In this document: in pieces, positions 1-4,876 of the stretch
How the letters are laid out: each line of letters starts with the position of its first letter
Numbering within the stretch: the first letter of the stretch is position 1
Origin: Candidatus Methanomethylophilaceae archaeon
GTDB taxonomy: Archaea > Thermoplasmatota > Thermoplasmata > Methanomassiliicoccales > Methanomethylophilaceae
Direction: 5' to 3'
Length of the DNA stretch: 6,025 nucleotides
Assembly: GCA_011620825.1 (NCBI GenBank)
Contig: WOYN01000161.1
Coordinates: 1 to 6,025, forward strand
Notes under the pieces: model-generated
What the model was told of the DNA's origin: nothing
Database searches by the model: none
Seen by the model: the letters and a program-made list of their open reading frames with translations, nothing else
Made by a program: the position numbers and the translations under genes

Positions 1-1728
1 CCCTCTGACCATCGCCTCGTCGAAGGACTGCTTTATAAGTTCCATCGTCTCGTGGAGGTATTGTATACCTTTCGTCATATCGATCAGGACGTTTGTGTTC
101 TTGAAGCATACTACTCCCTTGGCCTCGTCCTTGCTGATTCCGAGCTCCTCGAGCTGCTTTGCAAGCGCCTTGGGGTCCTTGATCTTTGCGTCTGGATCTA
201 TGTCACCCTTGTGGATAGCCTCGACGACGCCCTCCTCCAGAGGTTCAACGGTGAAATAGAACTTGTTGTGTTTGTTGGGCGATTTTCCCTCGAACTCACG
301 GGAGTTCGGCCCTTTGACGCTCTCTCTGTAGACCACAATGGGCTGAGAAGAGACTATCTCAACGTGCTGCTCGTTGACAATACGATATTCGGTGATCTCC
401 AGATGAAGTTCTCCCATACCGGATATCAGGTGTTCGCCCGTATCGTTGTTGATCTCGATGTTCAGCGAGGGGTCGGCCTTAGCGATAGACCTGAGAACCT
501 CCACTAATTTAGGAAGGTCCTTCGTGTTCTTCGCTTCGACGGCCTTGGTGACCACAGGCTCCGAGTAGTGAGTCATCTTCTCGAAGGGGTCCATGTCCCT
601 GCTGGATGAAAGTGTAGAACCGGATATTGCATCCTTGAGCCCCGTGATAGCGACGATGTTTCCTGCCTCGCACTCCTCGATAGGAATCCTGTCGGCTCCG
701 ACCATCAGAGCGACTGTCTGAACCCTCTGGGGGTTGGGCATCCCGGATATGTAGAGCGTGTCTCCTTTCCTTACCTTTCCCGAGAACAGTCTGCCGAACG
801 CGACTTCGCCCGCGTGGGGGTCCATTATGATCTTGGTTACCATCAGAGAGGTGGGCCCATCCGGGTCGCAGGTCATCATCGCTTTGCCTATAGGTGTCTC
901 CTTGTCCCCTTTCCAAATTACAGGGATACGGAGCTTCTGAGCCTCCAGGGGGTTAGGAACGTGCCTGATGGCCATTCCGAGAGCTACCTCATGCAGAGGG
1001 ATCTTCTTTGCCAGCTCGGCCTGTCCTCCCTCACGCTTGCAGTAGTCGAATATGTCGCTGAAGGTAAAATTGTATTTCTTCATGGCCGGAACGGTTATCG
1101 CCCAGTTGTTGTAGGCGGATCCGAATCCGACAGTACCGTCTTGGATGCTGACCTGCCACTGCTTGTTGAGTGGCGCGGGCAGGTTAACGAAAAGCTTATG
1201 GTTGAACTCGGCGACGAGCTTTGCGAACTTTTCGATCATCATCTCTTTGGTGACCTGTTGTTCGACTATCATCCTGTCCACCTTATTAATGAACAGCATG
1301 GGCCTTACGCGCTCTCTCATCGCCTGCTTGATAACCGTCTCGGTCTGAGGCATGATGCCTTCGACCGCACAGCACAGAATGAACACGCCGTCAAGGGCCC
1401 TCATTGCCCTAGTGACGTCCCCGCCGAAGTCTACGTGACCGGGGGTGTCGATTAGGTTGATCAGGTAGTCCTGACCTTCCCAGCGGTGAACCATCGATGC
1501 GCTCGCGGCGTTTATCGTGATTCCTCTTGCCGCTTCCTGCTCATCGAAGTCCAGGACGCGCTGCTCTCCTGCGAGCTCCGAGGACATCATTCCGGCGCCT
1601 GCGATGAGGTTATCCGAGAAAGTAGTCTTTCCGTGGTCGATATGGGCCGCTGTACCGATGTTCCTGATGAACTGGGGCGTACTCATTATTTTAGTTGCTT
1701 TGTGTACGTTATCTTCTTTCCTTCCCAT
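1..1728 (-). CDS. fusA: Elongation factor 2 (EF-2/aEF-2), N-terminal 576 residues, cut by the window edge
   Basis: This is the ribosomal translocase GTPase that moves tRNA and mRNA after peptide bond formation in the cytoplasm. The reading frame is open from the ATG at 1728 to base 1 and ends in ...SFDEAMVRG, so the 3' end lies outside. Visible G-domain motifs are the P-loop AHIDHGKTT (residues 28-36), the switch I segment RGITI (68-72), DTPGH (94-98) and NKVD (148-151). GMGELHLEIT (437-446), typical of domain III of EF-G/EF-2, follows. Archaeal EF-2 is usually about 730 residues, so roughly the last 150 are missing, including the loop with the diphthamide histidine. The start MGRKEDNVHKATKIM resembles archaeal EF-2 N-termini (MGRREDNV...). 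It has a weak GGTG about 10 bases upstream, whereas the internal ATG at 1686 has none. The gene follows rps7 by 22 bp on the same strand, the usual archaeal str-type order, and is probably cotranscribed with it. Confidence 0.97.
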   Translation of the reverse strand, partial: MGRKEDNVHKATKIMSTPQFIRNIGTAAHIDHGKTTFSDNLIAGAGMMSSELAGEQRVLDFDEQEAARGITINAASASMVHRWEGQDYLINLIDTPGHVDFGGDVTRAMRALDGVFILCCAVEGIMPQTETVIKQAMRERVRPMLFINKVDRMIVEQQVTKEMMIEKFAKLVAEFNHKLFVNLPAPLNKQWQVSIQDGTVGFGSAYNNWAITVPAMKKYNFTFSDIFDYCKREGGQAELAKKIPLHEVALGMAIRHVPNPLEAQKLRIPVIWKGDKETPIGKAMMTCDPDGPTSLMVTKIIMDPHAGEVAFGRLFSGKVRKGDTLYISGMPNPQRVQTVALMVGADRIPIEECEAGNIVAITGLKDAISGSTLSSSRDMDPFEKMTHYSEPVVTKAVEAKNTKDLPKLVEVLRSIAKADPSLNIEINNDTGEHLISGMGELHLEITEYRIVNEQHVEIVSSQPIVVYRESVKGPNSREFEGKSPNKHNKFYFTVEPLEEGVVEAIHKGDIDPDAKIKDPKALAKQLEELGISKDEAKGVVCFKNTNVLIDMTKGIQYLHETMELIKQSFDEAMVRG

Positions 1729-1750
1729 TAATTTCACACACCGGTTACGA

Positions 1751-2368
1751 TCACCTGGCGGCCTGGGCCACTCTTTCGATCTCTTCCTTCTTGGCTACCG
1801 CGAAGGACTGCATGTCCCCTCTGGATGCTAGCAACATTTCATCGGCCAGGCACTCAGATATCGATTTCTTGCTCTTGGACGATGACTGGACTACGCCTGT
1901 GCTCAGGTTGCGCAGAGCGATGTCGAGCCTCCTCTGAGGCGAGATGTCAACGGCCTTGGGTACGGAGATTCCTCCAAACTGAAGTCTGGTGATCTCTTCC
2001 CTGGGCGCGGCGTTCTCGAGCCCGATCACAAGGATCTGTATCGGATTCTGCTTGGTCTTGGCGGCAACTATGTCGAAGGCCTGGGAAACGGTCTTGTAAG
2101 CCTTCATCTTCTTGCCCGTGTACTTCTCGGTTCTCATAATGTCATTGATGAGCCTCTCGACAATGCTCAGCTTTGACTTTCCGAACCATCTGTTTGCGTG
2201 CTTTCCTCCGGAGTGGGGAATGTTTGTCGGGGTTAGATCGATGTATTTTGCCAGACCTCCGTCCCCCACTACGACATCGGTCGTATCATACTTACCGAAC
2301 ATCAGAGCCTTGGTTGCCGAAAGCACCTCGGCGACTTCAACCGTTCCTTCTACTGCTTCATCTACCAT
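1751..2368 (-). CDS. rps7: Small-subunit ribosomal protein uS7 (S7), 205 aa
   Basis: uS7 binds the 3' major domain of 16S rRNA, nucleates assembly of the 30S head and lines the E-site mRNA channel. The protein carries the recognisable archaeal/eukaryotic S7 core: GGKHANRWFGKSKLSIVERL, then MRTEKYTGKKMKAY, then NPIQILVIGLENAAPREE, and the segment from GGISVPKAVDISPQRRLD to ALRNLSTG. The last of these is the conserved basic region, and the C-terminal helix is rich in Lys and Glu. A length near 205 residues suits the archaeal family, which has an N-terminal extension relative to bacterial S7. I chose the ATG at 2368 because AGGTGAT (2379-2373) sits 4 bases before it. The longer alternative, a GTG at 2377 adding three residues, lies inside that Shine-Dalgarno sequence and overlaps the rps12 stop. 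The stop is TGA at 1753-1751. The gene is translationally close-coupled to rps12 upstream and followed 22 bp later by fusA. Confidence 0.96.
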   Translation of the reverse strand: MVDEAVEGTVEVAEVLSATKALMFGKYDTTDVVVGDGGLAKYIDLTPTNIPHSGGKHANRWFGKSKLSIVERLINDIMRTEKYTGKKMKAYKTVSQAFDIVAAKTKQNPIQILVIGLENAAPREEITRLQFGGISVPKAVDISPQRRLDIALRNLSTGVVQSSSKSKKSISECLADEMLLASRGDMQSFAVAKKEEIERVAQAAR

Positions 2369-2372
2369 GAAA

Positions 2373-2379
2373 ATCACCT
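2373..2379 (-). promoter_or_regulatory. Ribosome binding site of rps7 (AGGTGAT), overlapping the rps12 stop codon
   Basis: AGGTGAT on the minus strand contains the last Arg codon (AGG) and the TGA stop of rps12 and ends four bases before the rps7 ATG at 2368. It is a near-perfect anti-Shine-Dalgarno match, and it also contains the alternative GTG start at 2377. Ribosomes finishing rps12 would stop directly on it, consistent with coupled translation. Confidence 0.75.
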
Positions 2380-2802
2380 AACCGGTTTCTCCGTCCTTCC
2401 TCTGACCATTTCGTCGAGGGAGACGTTGTTTACTTTGATTACTTTGAAACGGACACCGGGGATGTCTCCGTAAGAACGGCCCATCCTCCCGCCGATACCT
2501 TCTATGAGCACCTCATCGTGCTCGTCGATGAAGTTGATGGCTCCGTCGCCCACTGCGAAGGCTGTGACCTGGCGTCCATTCTTTATCAGCTGGATCTTGA
2601 CGCACTTGCGTATGGCGGAGTTGGGCTGCTTAGCCTCTATGCCCACCTTTTCCAGCACGATGCCCCTGGCCTGAGAGGACCCTTCCAGCGGGTCTGACCT
2701 CTCCCTGAGCCTGAGCACTCTCTTCTTGTATCCTCTGTCGAGCCAGCGGAACTTCTGCCTGTCCACTTTCATTTTCCTTGCGGTGTTTAGACCATTTCCC
2801 AA
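2374..2802 (-). CDS. rps12: Small-subunit ribosomal protein uS12 (S12), 142 aa, TTG start
   Basis: uS12 sits at the 30S decoding centre and helps control codon-anticodon accuracy. The sequence matches the archaeal/eukaryotic S23-type S12: [12 protein letters not shown] near the N-terminus, [15 protein letters not shown] with the conserved PNSA loop at residues 60-63, [38 protein letters not shown] and the C-terminal EKPVR. The 142-residue length is typical of archaeal S12. The start is TTG at 2802, supported by GGTGA (2811-2807) four bases upstream and by the N-terminal GLNTARK segment, which archaeal homologues also have. The in-frame ATG at 2772 would remove that segment, and the ATG at 2795 is out of frame and stops after two codons. 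It is the first gene of the rps12-rps7-fusA operon and has its own TATA-like box about 45 bp upstream. Its TGA stop overlaps the rps7 Shine-Dalgarno. Confidence 0.96.
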   Translation of the reverse strand: MGNGLNTARKMKVDRQKFRWLDRGYKKRVLRLRERSDPLEGSSQARGIVLEKVGIEAKQPNSAIRKCVKIQLIKNGRQVTAFAVGDGAINFIDEHDEVLIEGIGGRMGRSYGDIPGVRFKVIKVNNVSLDEMVRGRTEKPVR

Positions 2803-2806
2803 ACTT

Positions 2807-2811
2807 TCACC
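2807..2811 (-). promoter_or_regulatory. Ribosome binding site of rps12 (GGTGA)
   Basis: GGTGA on the minus strand is complementary to the conserved archaeal 16S rRNA 3' end (UCACC) and lies four bases before the TTG at 2802. This decides in favour of the TTG start over the downstream ATG at 2772. Confidence 0.7.
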
Positions 2812-2821
2812 TTCGTCGAGT

Positions 2822-2835
2822 ATATCACGCGATAT
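2822..2835. repeat. Short inverted repeat ATATC-acgc-GATAT at the predicted operon start site
   Basis: Two perfect 5-base arms are separated by four bases. The repeat lies about 10-20 bases downstream of the 2844-2855 TATA-like box, at the expected transcription start of the rps12 operon. It could be a binding site for a dimeric regulator or just an AT-rich coincidence. The arms are too short and weak to act as a terminator. Confidence 0.25.
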
Positions 2836-2843
2836 TTCAAGCG

Positions 2844-2855
2844 TATTTAAAGACC
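2844..2855 (-). promoter_or_regulatory. Predicted TATA box of the rps12-rps7-fusA operon
   Basis: On the minus strand this reads GGTCTTTAAATA, a good archaeal TATA element. It lies about 45 bases upstream of the rps12 TTG. With the usual spacing of about 25 bases, transcription would start near 2823, leaving a leader of about 20 bases that still includes the GGTGA ribosome binding site. Predicted from sequence and position only. Confidence 0.6.
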
Positions 2856-2900
2856 ACGTATAGACGGGTCAGTGTGCGGAACATGGCTATCATAACTCCC

Positions 2901-2911
2901 TATTTAAGACC
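2901..2911 (-). promoter_or_regulatory. Second, upstream TATA-like box ahead of rps12
   Basis: The minus strand reads GGTCTTAAATA, nearly the same as the GGTCTTTAAATA box 57 bp downstream. It could be a second promoter for the ribosomal operon with a longer leader (start near 2880), or a chance AT-rich site. It sits between the aminotransferase stop and rps12. Confidence 0.35.
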
Positions 2912-2958
2912 TTTTACGATTCCTGGTGCCCATTTGCTATTACGCATATGTAGTGGCA

Positions 2959-4164
2959 TTACAGGCAATAGAGGTCTCTGCACACCCCTCCGAGGATCTT
3001 CATACCATCCTCGATTTCCCCGGCGCTGGGAGTGGCGAAGTTGAGACGGACCGTATTCTCTCCGCCCTTTATGTGGAACGGGCGGCCTGGCATGGTGACC
3101 AGGCCTTTATCGAGTGCCAGTTCGAAAAGCTTCATGGCATCGGTTCCGTCCGGCGACCTGAGCCATATGAACATTCCGCCTGCCGGATCATTCCACCTCA
3201 TCGCCTCCGGGAGACGGTCTTCCATTGCATCCAAGAATATCCTTTTCTTGTGTTTATATCCCCTGCGGAGCGATGAGAGATATTCTTCGTAGTCGTTATT
3301 GGACAGGAAGTCGTCGATCACCCTCTGGGAGAACGATCCGGATTGCAGAGACGCCGCCTCGATGGACCTGTTGGCGACCTCCTTCATCCAATCAGGGACG
3401 ACCATCCATCCGACCCTCATGCCGGGCGATATCGTCTTGGAGAAAGAGCCCAGAAGTACGGTATCCTCGGGTGCCATGCTTTTGATGGTGCTCCCCGGAC
3501 GCCCATTATATCCGAGCTCTCCGTAAGCATCGTCCTCCACCAAAAGGCAACCAGAACCTTCGATTATCTTTGAAACTGAAAGTCTGGCACTTCTCGAGTA
3601 GCTTCTGCCTGACGGGTTCTGAAAGTTTGGAATCGAGTAGAACATCTTGGCCCCGCTCTCCACCGAATCGGACAGCATCTCCCCGTCGGGGCCGTCGTCC
3701 GTCATCTCGACCGCTCTGAAGATCGGCCCGTACGAGGAGAAAGACTGCAGGGCGCCGAGATATCCGGGGTTCTCCACCGCCATCGTATCTCCGCGGTTCA
3801 GGAACATCCTGCCCAGCTGGTCGAAGCATTCCTGCGATCCGTTGGTCATGAAAACATCGTCTGCGGAGGCTTCGAACCCCAGTTCGGACCTGCATCTTTC
3901 CGCAATCTTCTCTCTGAGCGGACGGAATCCGGCCGTCGCCCCGTATTGGAGCGCCGGGCACGCTCCATCGCCGCTTAGCACCCTGTCGACGGATCCCCTC
4001 AGACCCTCTGTATCGAAGAAGGAATTATCCGGCAGACCTGTAGCGAATGATATCATGCCAGGTCTTTCTGCGACCTCTACAAGCCCCATGATATACGAAG
4101 GCATCGTACCTTCTGCGGCTTCGGAAAAGGATGGGCGCATGACGATATGATGCGGCCAAACCAT
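2959..4164 (-). CDS. PLP-dependent aminotransferase, class I/II (fold type I, LysN/Aro8/MocR-type catalytic domain), 401 aa
   Basis: This is a cytoplasmic pyridoxal-phosphate enzyme that moves an amino group between an amino acid and a 2-oxo acid. Numbered from the ATG at 4164, SFATGLPD (39-46) is the family's N-terminal substrate loop and TNGSQECFD (107-115) the cofactor phosphate-binding turn. FQNPSG (181-186) carries the conserved Asn, EDDAYGE (210-216) the Asp and Tyr that contact the PLP ring, and SFSKTISPGMRVGW the Schiff-base Lys243. VRLNFA near residue 373 carries the carboxylate-binding Arg. No N-terminal helix-turn-helix is present, so it is not a full MocR regulator. Relatives act on 2-aminoadipate, aromatic, branched-chain or alanine-type substrates, and the substrate here cannot be read from sequence. 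The start is uncertain. ATG 4164 has GGTG nine bases upstream. ATG 4140 gives MRPSFSEAAEGTMPS with no visible binding site. A start at 4266 would run through the divergent promoter and into the aIF2 beta coding region. The stop is TAA. It is the only metabolic gene here and is divergent from aIF2 beta. Confidence 0.92.
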   Translation of the reverse strand: MVWPHHIVMRPSFSEAAEGTMPSYIMGLVEVAERPGMISFATGLPDNSFFDTEGLRGSVDRVLSGDGACPALQYGATAGFRPLREKIAERCRSELGFEASADDVFMTNGSQECFDQLGRMFLNRGDTMAVENPGYLGALQSFSSYGPIFRAVEMTDDGPDGEMLSDSVESGAKMFYSIPNFQNPSGRSYSRSARLSVSKIIEGSGCLLVEDDAYGELGYNGRPGSTIKSMAPEDTVLLGSFSKTISPGMRVGWMVVPDWMKEVANRSIEAASLQSGSFSQRVIDDFLSNNDYEEYLSSLRRGYKHKKRIFLDAMEDRLPEAMRWNDPAGGMFIWLRSPDGTDAMKLFELALDKGLVTMPGRPFHIKGGENTVRLNFATPSAGEIEDGMKILGGVCRDLYCL

Positions 4165-4173
4165 AAAAGCATG

Positions 4174-4177
4174 CACC
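4174..4177 (-). promoter_or_regulatory. Possible ribosome binding site of the aminotransferase (GGTG)
   Basis: GGTG on the minus strand lies nine bases before the ATG at 4164. It is short and close to the predicted transcript 5' end, but it is the only candidate near any of the aminotransferase start codons, and it tips the choice to 4164 over 4140. Confidence 0.35.
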
Positions 4178-4198
4178 TGCGCGGGGGCATAGGCATAA

Positions 4199-4209
4199 CC
4201 TTTAAATGC
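4199..4209. promoter_or_regulatory. Symmetric TATA-like element between the divergent aminotransferase and aIF2 beta genes
   Basis: CCTTTAAATGC on the plus strand reads GCATTTAAAGG on the minus strand, with the palindromic core TTTAAA at 4201-4206. On the plus side the aIF2 beta ATG (4239) is about 35 bases away. On the minus side the aminotransferase ATG (4164) is about 40 bases away. Either gene could use it with a leader of roughly 10-12 bases. It is the only good TATA-like site in this 74-bp gap. Confidence 0.55.
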
Positions 4210-4228
4210 TACTCGGCCTAGCGGACAC

Positions 4229-4233
4229 GGGAG
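4229..4233 (+). promoter_or_regulatory. Ribosome binding site of aIF2 beta (GGGAG)
   Basis: GGGAG lies five bases before the ATG at 4239. It supports this start over the in-frame ATG at 4206, which has no such site and overlaps the TATA-like element. Confidence 0.6.
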
Positions 4234-4238
4234 ATAAA

Positions 4239-4871
4239 ATGGGGAACGAAGAAGATTACTTGACATTGCTCGGCAGAGCGAAGATGAACCTACCGGAGAC
4301 TATCGAGAGCCACGAGAGGTTCGTACTTCCGGAACTGGACATCATACAGGAGGGAAAGATCACCATCCTCAGAAACTTCATGGACGTCGCCGACAAGGTC
4401 AGGCGCGACCCTCAGCACCTTTTGCACTTCCTTTTGAGAGAATTAGGAGCACCGGGCGATATTGACAACAGAAGGGCGGTCTTCAAAGCTAAAATCTCAC
4501 CTCAGACCATCTCCGAGAGGCTGCAGCAATATATGGACACCTACGTTGTGTGCACCGAGTGCGGACGCCCTGACACGAAGCTCGTGAAAGAAGATAGGGT
4601 CATGGTATTGGAGTGCGAGGCATGCGGTGCACGCAGGCCTATCGCCGTCCGCAAGACGATAAAGACGGACGCCAATGCACTGAAAGTAGGCGATATCCTC
4701 GAGATACTGATAACCGATGTCGGGAAGAAGGGGGACGGGATAGGCAAGTACAATGATTTCGTGATAATCATCCCCGGCACCACCAAGGGTGCCCGCGTAC
4801 ATGCCAAAATCACCAACATGTCCAACAAGACCGCTTTCGGCCAGGTAACGAATGAGGCCGTAACCCGCTGA
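4239..4871 (+). CDS. eif2b: Translation initiation factor aIF2 subunit beta with C-terminal TRAM domain, 210 aa
   Basis: This is the beta subunit of the heterotrimeric aIF2, which carries initiator Met-tRNA to the small ribosomal subunit with GTP. Residues 1-27 form the N-terminal helix region that contacts the gamma subunit in this family. Residues 28-100 are the alpha/beta domain, with RRDPQHLLHFLLRELG (55-70) as a signature. A zinc ribbon follows with cysteines C105, C108, C126 and C129 (CTEC...CEAC). After a short linker, residues about 144-210 form a TRAM domain, KVGDILEILITDVGKKGDGI and then VIIIPGTTKGARVHAKI, a predicted beta-barrel RNA-binding module also found in tRNA-modifying enzymes. 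Classical archaeal aIF2 beta ends soon after the zinc ribbon (about 135-140 residues), so this is the longer TRAM-fused form known from some euryarchaea. The ATG at 4239 is preferred because GGGAG lies five bases upstream. An in-frame ATG at 4206 falls inside the TATA-like box. The gene is followed after 5 bp by the methylthiotransferase. Confidence 0.95.
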   Translation: MGNEEDYLTLLGRAKMNLPETIESHERFVLPELDIIQEGKITILRNFMDVADKVRRDPQHLLHFLLRELGAPGDIDNRRAVFKAKISPQTISERLQQYMDTYVVCTECGRPDTKLVKEDRVMVLECEACGARRPIAVRKTIKTDANALKVGDILEILITDVGKKGDGIGKYNDFVIIIPGTTKGARVHAKITNMSNKTAFGQVTNEAVTR

Positions 4872-4876
4872 GATCC

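Noticed and set aside
814..1455. A 213-codon plus-strand open frame, with smaller ones at 52-507 and 1145-1348.
   Set aside because: They are antisense to the continuous EF-2 reading frame and show no family signal.
2842..2898. An 18-codon minus-strand open frame beginning ATGATAGCC in the intergenic region upstream of rps12.
   Set aside because: It is short, its start codon would lie upstream of the predicted start sites from both TATA-like boxes, it runs through the better one, and its product has no recognisable feature.
2860..2900. Possible C/D box small RNA: an ATGATA resembling a C box and a CTGA resembling a D' box, 15 bases apart on the minus strand.
   Set aside because: No convincing C' or terminal D box follows, and the upstream TATA-like box is too close to the C-like box for a normal transcript start.
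3506..3961. A 151-codon minus-strand frame inside the aminotransferase, and several plus-strand frames opposite it.
   Set aside because: The aminotransferase frame carries all catalytic motifs across this interval, so the other frames are shadows.
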